From positions 109,100,625-109,164,624 of the forward strand of contig CM060911.1 in NCBI GenBank assembly GCA_030737875.1: a stretch of 64,000 nt of DNA. Reading direction: 5' to 3'. The DNA comes from Allium sativum. Its lineage: Eukaryota; Streptophyta; Magnoliopsida; Asparagales; Amaryllidaceae. This document shows, piece by piece, positions 25,261 to 36,816 of the stretch. Position 1 is the stretch's first letter. Each line of letters opens with the position of its first letter. The notes under the pieces are model-generated. The model saw nothing but the letters and a program-made list of their open reading frames with translations. It ran no database searches and was not told the origin of the DNA. The translations under genes were made by a program, and so were the position numbers.

Positions 25261-26549
25261 TTCTTTACTTGCTCAATGCTAATTTGGCTTGAGATTCATT
25301 TGAGTTTCTTCTACATAGCCTTATTTTTATGAGTTTGGAAATAATTGACTTTCCGGTACGTACTCAACATCAACCGTATCTACCCCTGAAGTAAACTCCA
25401 AATGACTGTATTACTTCATTAATGTCTCATCATCAATTTATCATTGATCAATTTGCACTAGAGAAAAAGATTTTAAATTATGAATAAACATACAAAATTT
25501 ATAAAACAATTTGACATACCAATAATTACCTCAGAGTCTTTGATGAAAAACAAAAAAGTATCATAATTTCAGTCAATGGCAGATGCATGTAGAGGAAGAT
25601 AATTGTGATTTTAGTTTTGTTTGTAAGCTTGGTAAAGTTGTGAATGGGAAATGTTGCTGTTTAGAAACCCACGCAGGAAGTTGATGCGACACCCGAAATA
25701 GAAACAGCTAGCGCTACTTTAAATGCCACCCCAAGCAATCTGAGCACGTTTCTAAATAGAAACTTTTTCTTCTAGTCTGTGCAGTTAAAGCGCTTAGCGG
25801 TTCTGTAGCAGCGGAGATGCAAAAAGATGTAGCAGGGATAAAGCAGGGAAAAGGAGGAGGCGTAAAAAGGTTTATTAGATGTAAAATCAAATATTTGGAA
25901 ATTAATAAATCATCTTTCTCACATTATATGTGTACTAGAAACTAATATTACTTAATCTTGTATAACAAAATCATGGAATATCATAGTTATGCATGCTAAA
26001 TTTGAAGAGTGCACTTGATTGTTACCACAAATTAGACAATTATGCCTTATCTAGCCTTTTATGCTAACTTTACTGAATTTTTTAAAAAGAGAACTAATCA
26101 AGTCAAGCTCTATATATTAATATTACTAAAGCGAACGCTAAAAAGCCTTGATTTAATGAATGTAGCAGAGAATAGCGGGGCTAGAAGCAGATCTATTGTT
26201 CATCAACGCTAAATTTAAACAGCGTAGCGATTGAAGAATGCTATGTGGTATAGGGGATATTGCGGGGATTTAACTGCATAGCTTCTAGTTGCACAAAGCA
26301 CACATCAACCCACTCACCAAAAAATTCAGTAGCTTCAGAAATCAACATTCTAACATCAAATTATAATATGCAACATTCGATATTCAGTATCATATTAACA
26401 TCAAATTACAATATGCAACATTCTACAAAATACACCACATACAACACAACAAGCAAAACAACATGCGGTGTTAAACTAACATATCAAATTGTAGTAGATT
26501 TCTCAATACTCGTGGTGGTTTTTGCCTTTTTTATATGATAATGAGATTT
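25261..26549. other. Unassigned AT-rich stretch
   Basis: I see no coding sequence. A 45-bp direct duplication lies at about 26350-26425 (TAACATCAAATTAYAATATG core). Two zones, 25785-25850 and 26115-26275, are rich in GTAGCAG, AAGCG and AGCGGGG words and may be parts of a small DNA transposon. No terminal repeats could be confirmed. Confidence 0.4.
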
Positions 26550-28847
26550 TGTAGCGATCCATAGTTTTACGCGTTTTAATGTGTAAATATGAAATATTAT
26601 CTTCATATGGGGTCGTATCTTTCTATAACTTTGGATAATGATTATCAGAGATATTTCTCACTTCTAGAATTTTTCTTGGGTCCTTCTTCTCTGGAGCTTA
26701 TACCTCCATTACTATGAAATTTTCTTCATCCAAAACCTAAATACTCCACAAAACTTAAATTAAAATATAGTGGTTTATAGATCCTGACCAAAGAGGCATA
26801 TCTATAACTACTAGTACGGGAGATCTGTTGAGATTATATAATTTTATTTAGATTTGAAATTTTACAAGCGCAGGAGAGCGATATTACTCTTATTTACAAA
26901 ATTCTAGACTTTCTTTTCTTAAAATATATTTGAAAGAATGTTAATTTTGTTAGGATTCTTACAATTTTAGATTAAAACTATGAATTTAAATGGTTAGGTA
27001 TTGGATTGCAACATTTTTCTATGAAACCTCTTGTTGATCCGTGCAAAACTATGGTTTTTATTTTAATCTGGACTCTACGAAATAGTTGGAGTACTTGATC
27101 GTTCTTGTATGTCACTTTGGTTGATTTTTATGCTTGGCTTGTTGTTGTTTGAATGTTTGGAAACATCTACGATGATGATCTAGAACTAGGATTTTACAAA
27201 AAAAGTCCATAAACCCAAGTTATTTGGAGGAGATGACCTGGAAAGTCTGTAGTGGTTGTGTAAATAGTTTGGAGTTGTTTAGGATTTGTACATGGGAGTT
27301 ATGGTTTAATATGTTTGTATCGACCGAAATTCAAAAGTTTCCAGAATTGGATGAATTTTTATAAGAGCTAGAGAAGGTCCTGAGGAACCTACACTTCAAA
27401 TTTCAAATCTATCGGAGCAAAGACAAATGAGATATTGTGGAAACAATCCAGATTGACTAGGTTATATGCCAAACCGGATTGGTATTGGAGGGTGGCTCAG
27501 ATCGACATGGAGATAGAAGCAGGCTTCGAATTGGTAGAAGGTTGAGGGGGACATCGAATTTGTTGAGTAGGATGGCCAAACCGAAACAATGTGTCTAACC
27601 AATCTGTACATGGCCAAACTAGATCGGAATGACTATACAGATCAGGGTATGCCTGCCTGGATAAGTGTGGTAACACCTATCCGGAGCCGGACCGGATCAG
27701 TGTGGATATAGCGACCTAGATTTAGGATAGGTTTTAGGGTCTTGTGGTCCTGCAGAAAATGATGTACTTATTTGACCACTTCTATGATGGATGGTGATAG
27801 TTCAAGGAGGTTCATTTTGAGGTGACATCACCATGAAGACTTATCGTTTTTATAGCTCAAAGGAACATTCAACTTGAAGAGTACGACTCCAAAAACGACT
27901 AGTTGAACTTCTAGGGGAAGATCAACAGACTATAATCAAGATGGGAAAGATATAAGGATGGATTTAGGGAGAAGAGTTGGATAGCAGACGTAATTGTCTA
28001 GTAGTTCCCGACCAGAAAACTTTGGATAGAGTATAAAGACAGTCCCAAAATAGCTCTGCAATGGAGATACATATGCAAAAGGGAACGTTACTACTTAGGT
28101 GCATACGGGTACTTGGAGAGCTGAGGTTTGAGCATCTATAGATTCTTCTACCTGGCGTAGGTTGTACGCCAGTTCGGAGCCTACCCATATGATATCCAGC
28201 CAGACTATAGGTTGTTTATCCATGGGGGACTCGTGAATACCCCTTATGCTCATTCTCGACCAGGCGGAGGTTGTCGATCAGATGTTGACTATTTCATCTC
28301 AGATTGGTATAGCTACCATGAAACCAAACGTATTATATTTCCAACACATTGAGTGAGTGAAAGTGAGGATGAATGATGTTTGCTATGCTTGTTTAGTCAT
28401 TTATCACCCTTGGGGATGTCATTAGATGTAGGTAGCATTGACACAGACATGGATACTGTAGATACAGATATTTAGCCACCCCAGTGTTGGGATGTAGAGT
28501 ACACCCATATTATTGATTTTATTAGAGTAGTATGCTAATCTTTGGATGTAGGAACAGGTCAGGTGTGGTATACCATATAATGTGTTCCACTTGTTTCCTG
28601 TACTTGAGATTTTTTCGCTCAACCAGGCTTTGTCTAACCTAGAATTTAATGCTTTGCTTCTTAACTCTCTAGGTGTTCTCACACATGAGAAGACTAGAGA
28701 CAGGTTAGGAGTGAGCATGAGTAGCCGATCAGGAGACGAGAAGGAGGCTATCCGAATATTACTTTTATGTACTTTATATCATTTCATTGTTCACTACCGT
28801 GGGGCTCAGTAGTATCTTTATCATTTTTCTTTATAAGAGATAGCTTC
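26550..28847 (+). repeat. Element E, 5' LTR, first part
   Basis: The stretch starts TGTAGCGATCC, close to the TGTAACGACCC start of F and B. It continues across the insertion of D into 40185-40463, which ends just before a primer site. With D removed, the LTR is about 2.58 kb. The left border is an inference from the motif, since the second E LTR is not in the window and no target duplication can be checked. Confidence 0.55.
28843..28847. other. Target site duplication of D, left copy
   Basis: GCTTC precedes the LTR of D and is repeated at 40180-40184 after its other end. Confidence 0.95.
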
Positions 28848-28931
28848 TGTAACACCCCGGATTTTTGAATAAACAAATTAACTAAATTAAAGAATAAATG
28901 TTTAGCATTGTTCTAAGGTTTGTAAGCAAAA

Positions 28932-29003
28932 GACTAAGTAGCTCATTTGGTTGGAACATGTGACTTGCATACAAGAGGTACAGAGTTCGATCCCCGCCAA
29001 CGC
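28932..29003 (+). other. tRNA-like (SINE-type) segment in D 5' LTR
   Basis: An A-box-like TAGCTCATTTGG (28939-28950) is followed 33 bp later by a B-box-like AGTTCGATCCC (28984-28994), and the stretch ends CCCCGCC. This resembles a degraded tRNA or a SINE head. It is not a functional tRNA gene, since no full cloverleaf forms. The 3' LTR has the same segment at 36902-36972 with the B box changed to AGTTCAATCCC. The related LTR of C lacks it. Confidence 0.6.
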
Positions 29004-29438
29004 CATATTTTTGTTTTAGGGGAATGGCTAAAAAGCGGCTTAGTGTGAACGCGGTTCAAAAAGTAGTTTAGTGTGAAAATGGTTAATTAGGAAGATATAA
29101 ATATATATAGATATATTTATATAAATAAAATAAAATTCAACCTAAAATTTAAGAAAAAAACTCAAAACAGCGGAAACGGGAAGGCAAAACACCAAACCGA
29201 CCTATTTTATGGGTCGACCCAAGACCCGCTGGGTCGACCTGAGACCTGCTGGGTCAACCCCAGGGTCGACTCAGGAGGTTTGGAATTGGTCCCGTCGGCC
29301 CTAAATGGTCTATGACGAAATTTTATGTTTTAAGGCTTAGGTGGCGATTTCTGGTTGGTCTGTTGACATCATTACTTGGTTTCTAAGGCCTAGATGGATT
29401 CTAGAGTGATCTGACGGCTGTAAATAAATTCAAAACTC

Positions 29439-29445
29439 TATAAAA
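29439..29445 (+). promoter_or_regulatory. TATA box of D 5' LTR
   Basis: TATAAAA follows a CTGACGGCTGTAAATAAATT segment that is conserved in the LTR of C. About 45 bp downstream is a conserved short upstream open frame, ATGGCCGTCATGC. Transcription should start about 30 bp downstream. Confidence 0.7.
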
Positions 29446-30692
29446 AGACCCATAGACCCAAACCCTAAATCAAAATTAAAACTAAAACTATGGCCGTCAT
29501 GCTATCGTCTTGAACCCTAGAGCAGCCGCCGCCAATTAGAGAGGAAGAACAACAAATCAAATCAGTTCTATTCAACTCTAACAACAAATCTTCTTCAAAG
29601 GAAAGCTAATTCAACTTCAGAAATCAGAAATTAGAACTCAAGACCGCCTTTGAGTTGTGAGTTCGATAGTTTTAATAAAATAATTAGTAATTTAATTGGA
29701 TTAAGTTATGATGTGGATTTTATGGATGTGATGTGAATTATTGATCACATGTTGTAATTATGTTGTAGAATTGTGTTGAAATCTCTATGACGTTATGTTG
29801 TGATGCTATCATTTATGATGTAAAGTATTGTTGCTATCTTCTATGCTGTAATTTTATATATAACCAAATCATCATGTTTCATATGCTAGTTTGGTGATGT
29901 TGATTCATATGATAAATCATATGTATGCAAGTTTAGATTTTTATTTAAACATGAATCATATACAAGTTGGGTAAAATTATATGTGACCTTACATGGTTAT
30001 GACATCTAGTTTATGTGAAAATTTGATTAAAGTTAGGCTATGACATGTGTGAGTTATATGCTAAATTCTACATCATATTTTACATGTTAGATGCAAGTTT
30101 ACACCATTGTTATGATGCATAAATCACATAAGCAAGTTTATATAAATATATAAGTTTGGGATATGAATCATATTATGCAAGTTTAGGGTTATTGCCTATG
30201 CAAGTTTACACCTTTAGATGTAGATCTATGACATACATGATTCATGCAAGTTCACACCTTTAGATTTGGATCCATGACATATGTTGTTTATGCAAGTTGT
30301 AACTTTTGCCTATGCAAGTTTTAGATGTAGAACATCATTCACATATGCAAGTTCATCCCTATGTTTAGATCTATGTTTTCATTATGTGTATATTGTGATG
30401 TTTTCTCTTTGTTCCATAAGTTAGACTATTCGAGTCTAATGTATATTTTACGTTAGATGAACAAATGCACAACGTGGGGTAAAGGGGATAATATTAAAAG
30501 GTTTAATTGGTATAAATGTCGTAAAAGGCATTAAATAAGTTGTGGTGAAAATTGGTATGATTTTACATACCATAAATGGATGGACATAATTGAGTCAATT
30601 ATGGACATCGTTAAATTTGGAATTGATTGATAATTTGAATAGGGAAAGTAATTCAAATTGGGGAATGATTAATTAGGAGTAATTAATCGTCT

Positions 30693-30912
30693 AAGACACG
30701 AGGTTAGGCTCTTTTGTGGTGTAAGACTGCCCGGACCCGCCCGGCAAATCCAGCTGCCACAAAAGCCAGTCTAATGTGAGAGGTCTTAGGCATAAATTAA
30801 ATACGTAACAATTGTAAAGACACGAGGTTAGGCTCTTTTGTGGTGTAAGACTGCCCGGACCCGCCCGGCAAATCCAGCTGCCACAAATGCCAGTCTAATG
30901 TGAGAGGTCTTT
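30693..30912 (+). repeat. Duplicated stem-loop module in D 5' LTR
   Basis: Two copies of about 95 bp (30693-30787 and 30816-30912) each begin AAGACACGAGG and end GAGGTCTT. Inside, CTTTTGTGG pairs with CCACAAAAG (one mismatch in the second copy) around a GCCCGGACCCGCCCGGC core, and AAGAC pairs with GTCTT at the base. The pair recurs in the D 3' LTR (about 38663-38882) and in C (about 46943-47162). Confidence 0.85.
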
Positions 30913-32070
30913 ATGAGGTTACGGTCTTAATGAATTAAGAAACACTTAACCAGATAAACATGTAGTGGACATGAGATGGTTAAGTAGGTGCCTTGGGTGG
31001 CATGTGGAATCTAGTGGGTGCCTTGGGTGGCATTTGGAAATACGATTAGAAACACTTAACCAAATTGAAACATGCAATCGAAACATGAATAAGAAGTGGG
31101 TTAAGTGGGATGTACTAGAGGGGACCAAGCTTAGGTGGATAGCTTGTGTCAAGTAATGGGGGCCCATTTCAACCAGTAACCCATACATATCTTTGTGGGT
31201 TCGACCCAAGTCGAGGACGGGACACGCATACTGGGCTTGATTGTAAGAGGCCAAACCGGGTTAGCGGTGGCAACGCAAGTCCAACGGGTTCATATGCATG
31301 TGTAGACCCGGGCTGGTAGGTAAGACGTTGTCGCATCGTGTAGGTATAAGCCGTGCATTGTTGGTTGTATCGGGTTGCCACTTTGGGGAGTGATACACCC
31401 CATTGTGGGACCAGCACGGGTATCTATGAGTTAGGGAGCCGATCGCTTGGGGTAGTGGGTACACCTAGTGGAGATAGGGGCAGCCGGCACCCATGAAGGC
31501 AGCTAGGGGTGCACGAAACTACCAATATCATTATTAAGTCTGTAAGCGGGATCAATCTTAGGTGACTAGTGGTGGTGCAGTATAGCAATTATCCTATAGT
31601 GTTGGTGTAGCTTGGTAATTATCTTACAGTGGGTTAGGTGCGCTTTAATGTTGTTCATCTTGTTTCCTTATTTACTCTGCCATATTCAATGGTTCATAGT
31701 CATTTCCTTATTTTCCAACTTATGCCTTAGCCTAGTTACTTTGTTAATTATATTGTTAAAATTATCGCACTCGCCAGACTTTATGTCTGACCCCTTTGTT
31801 TCGTCCTCTTTTCTTCCTTTCCCCTCCCCCCCAGGTGCTCAGGTTGGGACTAGCACCAGTGGAGCTTGATCTTGGGCTGCTGTTTCTCTGCTTTTAGAAG
31901 ATTACTTGGATCGCTGAAGTAAAGTTCAGCTTCTCTTTTATTTATGGCTATTTTGTATTGGGGATTATGTCTTTCAGTTTTTGTACTTTTGGTAGTCAAG
32001 ATGGATATTATGTACATTGACTCTGGTTTTTGATGATGTAAGCAAACATATGTGTTTTCCGCTGCAATGA

Positions 32071-32076
32071 AATAAA
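32071..32076 (+). terminator. Polyadenylation signal in D 5' LTR
   Basis: AATAAA lies about 130 bp before the LTR end. It is repeated in the 3' LTR at 40045-40050, where it would end the element transcript. Confidence 0.6.
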
Positions 32077-32207
32077 GTTTTAAATCTTTGAGTACTATTT
32101 ATATCTGTCTTGTTGTTAAGTTTCAGTTCTATACTTACCTAAAACGCTCCATAGAAGTTAATGCATTCCCTTTGTGAGTGACATTAATGGATGTGGGGTG
32201 TTACACG

Positions 32208-32219
32208 TGGTATCAGAGC
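32208..32219 (+). other. Primer-binding site of element D
   Basis: TGGTATCAGAGC lies 2 bp after the LTR end, complementary to initiator methionine tRNA. It confirms plus polarity. Confidence 0.96.
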
Positions 32220-32429
32220 CGAAGGTTACCAGAATAGATAGAGATTTTGAAAAACTATTTTTCAAAAGCATTTTCATAAATAAATACTTTCATAAATATG
32301 TTTTAAGGAGAGTACTTTGAAGAGAAAAGTTTATTTTAAAAACATAACCCCTAAGAGCCATATATCTTTCCTTCGATTCTCCTTTTTGAATCTCTTCCTC
32401 TTCCCCTTTTTGAATCTCTTCCTCCGCGT

Positions 32430-32870
32430 ATAGATGCTTTTTCTAAGATATATAAGGACTTCCGTACGATTGGCGGAAAGCCGCTTCACGGGACTTAGAC
32501 GGTTGTCGGGGCTAGAAGTTGGCTCAAGGAAGTGGAGGATTTGTCGGTACCTTTAAGATAGACAATGGGAAGAAGGTTAAACCAGTTGTTTGGTTAATGG
32601 AGGATAAAGCTTCATTCTGGTGGAAGGTCACGAATGGAGAATGTGCAGGAGAGACATGGATAGGACACACGATAAGGAAGTAGATCCAAAGAAAGGCGGT
32701 AAGGATAACAAGGGGCCAAGAGAAAAGGAAGGACCACACTTGTGAAATACCTGACTACTTAAAGAAAGACATTAGGAAGAAGAAGGAGACTAGTTGTTTT
32801 CATTACGGAGAGACATGACATCTTATTAGGGTTTTCCAAAGAGGCAAGGGTAAGGACAAAGCATAGGATC
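32430..32870 (+). pseudogene. gag: Gag relic of element D, mostly deleted
   Basis: Pieces in different frames resemble gag: DFRTIGGKPLHG, SWLKEVEDL, SFWWKVTNGE and a degraded knuckle SCFHYGET-HLIRVFQRGKG near 32790-32830, where the second cysteine is tyrosine and a stop follows. Most of the capsid is absent. The remaining length, about 440 bp, is far below the usual 1 kb or more. D would need capsid from another element to move. Confidence 0.75.
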
Positions 32871-32950
32871 TTCTGGAGGGCAGATGTGTTCCCTCACGGT
32901 TGGCATACCCGATAAAGGTAGAAAACATCTCGTTTGAAATTTGAGTTTCT

Positions 32951-35900
32951 TTTTATCATCCTGTTCAAACTTTGTTTGATTCTGGCGCTTCACATTCTTT
33001 TGTATCTGTTTCATTAGTAGAAACGCTGCACCTAAGTACTAGTCTAGTTATGGATCCCATTGTAGTCTCAAATCCTATTGGTGGTTCGGCTCATCTTTCT
33101 ATGATTTGTTGGGATTTGAGAGTGTTTACGCTTTTGTTCTTGGCTTCATGGGCTACGGTTTAATTCTAGGTATGGATTGGCTAACTAGATATGGGGCCAT
33201 CCTAGATTGTGAAAGAAGGGTAGTTAGATTGTTGACTCGTTTTGGAAAGACCCTTGATATTTCTTGTGACCCTAGAGGTCCAATAATGCTTAGCTACCTA
33301 GAATCCCTTGACGCATCCGATGATGATTTACATTCTGTTCCCATAGTCCGTGAATATGCTGATGTCTTCGATGAGGTGAGGGGTTTACCCCCAAAACGTG
33401 AGATAGACTTTCAGATATATCTAGTAGATAATGCAAAGCCAGTTGCATTACCAGTGCGCCACATGGCTCCAAGAGAGAGAAGAGAACTCAGTAAGCAAGT
33501 GAAGGAATTGCTTGAGAAGGGGTTCATCAGACGTAGTATATCGGAGTGGGGTGCTCCAGTAGTGTTTCCCACGAAGGCGGATGGGTCCCTTAGACTTTGT
33601 GTGGAATATAGAGAACTTAATAAGCTTACTAAGAAGAATATGCACCCACTGCCGAGGATTGAGGATCTCTTCGATCAGTTAGTTGGCACCTCGGTGTTTT
33701 CGCAGTTGGACTTAGCCACTGGTTTCCATCAGTTGAGAGTGGCTGAGGATAGCATAGACAAGACTGTCTTTAGGACTCCAGACGATTTCTTCAAGTGGCT
33801 TGTAATGCCCTTCGGTTTGACAAATGCCCCCGCATACTTTGTTGACTTGATGAGCAGGGTTCTTTGTGGATGACATCTTGGTCTTTTCTAAGAGCGAGGA
33901 AGAGCATGCCCTACATCTTAGGGAAGTATTGGAGACCCTTCGAGCACATAGCCTTAAAGCTAAATTTTCTAAATGTCACTTTTGGAGGAAGGAAGTGCGA
34001 TTCTTAGGGCACGTGGTTTCCAAAGAAGGGATAGCTGTGGATCCCGCGAAGGTAGTGGCCATCCAAGATTGGAAGGTTCCTAAAAATGCTACCGAGGTGA
34101 GGAGTTTCTTAGGGTTGGCTGGCTACTATAGGAAGTTTATCAAAGACTTCGCAAAGATATCAGCCCCATTAACACGCTTGACGAAGAAGAACTTAGTTTT
34201 CACATGGGACGTAGATTGTGATGATGCATTCCAACGTCTAAAGAGAGCTTTGACCACAGCCCCAGTCTTAGTGTTGCCAGATGGGAGTAAGCCATTTACC
34301 GTTTATACCGATGCTTGTGGGACAGGACTAGGCGCAGTCTTAATGCAAGAGGGAAGGGTATTAGCCTATGGTGGAAGGCAGTTGAGAGTGCATGAGAGAA
34401 ATTACCCTACACATGACCTAGAGTTGGCCGCTATTGTCTTTGGCTTAAGTCTTGGCGTCATTATCTTCTTGGCGAGAAATTCGAATTATTCACTGACCAC
34501 AAATCGCTAAAATACTTATTCTCTCAGAAGGACTTGAACTTAAGGCAGCAAAGGTGGATGGAATTCTTAGCATCCTACGATTTCGAGATAGCATATACCC
34601 CTGGCAAGGGTAACGTGGTGGCAGACGCCTTAAGTAGAAAAAGATTGTCCTTGAGTCCGTTGTTTGTTGAGCAGCGAAGCTTAGAGTTCATCTCTACGTT
34701 TGACTTTAAACCTTCCGTTGACTTTGTACCTGGTTTGCTAGCATCCTTGGAGGTCAGATCTACGCTTTTGGGACGGATTGGTGAGGCACAGCGAGATGAC
34801 CCACAGTTGGTTGAGTTAGTAGAGAAGCTCAAAGGAGGGGAGTCACCAAGCCATCTCCGTAGGTATACCCTAGATGATAAGGGTTGGTTACGTAGGGACG
34901 GTAGGCTTTGTGTACCAAAAGACGAGGACCTAAGGAAGACCATTCTTGATGATGCACATCGTTCGAAGATGACCATCCATCCTGGCGGGGACAAGATGTA
35001 CATGGACATGAGACGAGTTTACTTTTGGGCCGGCATGAAGAAGGACGTGGCAGAGTTTGTCGCTAGATGCTTGGTGTGCCAACAAGTAAAAGCAGAGCAA
35101 AAGAAGCTCGGTGGATTACTACACCCATTGGAGGTCCCACAATGGAAGTGGGAAAGCGTCTCGATGGATTTTGTTGACGGATTACCGAGATCGAGGAAGG
35201 GTAACACGGGGATTTGGGTCGTGGTAGAAAGACTTACTAAGAGCGCCCATTTCATTCCCGTGAAGAGTAAGAGGACTGCTCCATGGTTCGCCTCCGTATA
35301 CATTCGAGAAATAGTTCGTTTGCACGGTGTTCCTTCTAGCATAGTGAGTGACCGCGATCCTATCTTTACTAGCGAATTTTGGAAGAGCTTGCAAGAGGCG
35401 GTAGGGACTCAGTTATGTTTGAGCACCGCATATCATCCTCAGACGGATGGCCAGACCGAGAGGGTGAATCGTATTCTAGAGGACCTATTGAGGTTGTGTG
35501 TCTTAGATTTCGGAGGTACATGGGAGGAACATCTTCCATTGGTGGAGTTCGCATATAATAATAGCTTCAGTCTAGCATTGGCATGGCACCGTTCGAGGCT
35601 CTTTATGGACGGCCATGTCGTTCGCCTACATGTTGGAGGGAGTCTACAGATAAGATCTTACTTGGGCCCGATATGATTAGAGAGACTTCGGAAAAGATCG
35701 ATTTGATTCGAAGGAGAATGAAGACGGCGCAAGATAGGCAGAAATCTTATGCGGACAAGAGGAGGATAGATATTGAGTTTGATATTGGGGACATGGTCTT
35801 TGTCAAGGTGTCTCCATTACGGAACGTCGTTCGCTTTGGGTCCGTTGGGAAGTTAGCACCAAGGTTCATAGGGCCGTTTCCTATTAAGGAGAGGATTGGG

Positions 35901-36293
35901 CCGATGGCGTATAGAGTGGAGTTGCCCGAGAGACTTAGTGGCGTACACGATGTATTCCATGTGTCACATTTGAGGAAGTGCTTGCACGAGACCGCGGAAG
36001 TGGTAGAGTCGAGCTTGCTTAGAGAGGTGGAGATAGAGTGTGATGCGACGATTCGGCGAGCTCCTACGTGCATTCTTGGGTCGGAGGTTAAGAAGTTGAG
36101 GAATCGAGAGGTCAAGCTAGTCAAAGTGCAATGGGGAGTTGATGAAAGCAACGCTACTTGGGAGACGGAAGAGAAGATGCGTTCATTATACCCTTTTCTT
36201 TTCGAGGGTATGTCTTTTAGTTTCTCCTTTATCGCTTACCTTACACTTATCTTATCTTTAGTATGTCCTCTCGTTAGTACCTTTGAACTTTAG
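32951..36293 (+). pseudogene. pol: Gypsy pol of element D, four frame breaks
   Basis: Protease reads TLFDSGASHSFVS (near 32970) and [16 protein letters not shown] has [24 protein letters not shown] and [12 protein letters not shown], then loses about 30 bp with a frame change just before FVDD (33863-33874). RNase H has [10 protein letters not shown] and HDLELAAI; a one-base loss near 34445 shifts the frame before the TDHKSL motif. Integrase has the CLVCQQVK finger and [13 protein letters not shown] and DGQTERVN for the triad; another one-base loss is near 35575. The tail includes GVHDVFHVSHLRKC and a chromodomain-like VKVQW...ATWETEE. A further shift lies at 33106-33163. Confidence 0.94.
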
Positions 36294-36803
36294 ATAAGGT
36301 AGTCCTTGGATTGAAACATGTGTTTGAGACATGTTATGTATGATGGATGCATGTGGAATTTGCTAGTGGTTGCTCGTGGATGCATATACACACACTTTAG
36401 GCACTAGATCGGCTCATTCACTTCATATTGCATATTGCGTATAAATGTGTGTGCATATTTAAGCTAATGGATGTATAATGGTTGTGCTATCATATGGATG
36501 TTGCATTTTGGTGAATGGTTGTGCACACATGTAGAAATAATATGTATCGATATGGTTCTTTCGCATACATAATGGATGCATGGCACTATCATGGTTTCCA
36601 TTAAGGAGGTCAACTGAATTAGTAGACCGCCTGATTTTGCATTAGATAAGGAACATATACACGCACTTTTTGCATATGTTCATACAGCATTAGAAATTCT
36701 ATAAGGACAATGGATGCCTGTGTTTGATGGTTGAGTAGATGGTTGTTTGGATGTTAGGATATGCATTCTCCTTAACTTGGAGATTTCGGGGGCGAAATCC
36801 TTT
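36294..36803 (+). other. 3' untranslated region of element D
   Basis: About 510 bp follow the end of pol with no coding motif. Near its end is GATTTCGGGGGCGAAATCC, the D version of the motif shared before the polypurine tracts of A, B and F. Confidence 0.7.
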
Positions 36804-36816
36804 AAGGAGGGGAGAA
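36804..36816 (+). other. Polypurine tract of element D
   Basis: AAGGAGGGGAGAA lies directly before the LTR start TGTAACACCCC. The same GGAGGGGAGAA occurs before the 169-bp LTR of C. Confidence 0.93.

Larger units (their letters stand above)
28848..32205 (+). repeat. Element D, 5' LTR (3358 bp)
   Basis: The ends are TGTAACACCCC and GGGGTGTTACA, an 11-bp perfect inverted pair. The LTR carries a tRNA-like segment near its start, a TATA box, a TGCAAGTT-rich zone (about 29920-30350), a duplicated stem-loop module and a polyadenylation signal. Distances place most of the LTR in the transcribed R region. Confidence 0.96.

Noticed and set aside
20893..25700. Terminal inverted repeats and 9-bp target duplication of the MULE
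   Set aside because: I searched both flanks by eye and found no convincing pair, so the outer borders are not called.
28932..29003. A functional tRNA gene
   Set aside because: The A and B boxes are present but no full acceptor stem or anticodon arm forms, and the segment repeats only as part of the LTR.
34575..36151. Minus-strand open frames of 107-144 codons across D pol
   Set aside because: They are shadows of the plus-strand pol, which has clear RT, RNase H and integrase motifs.
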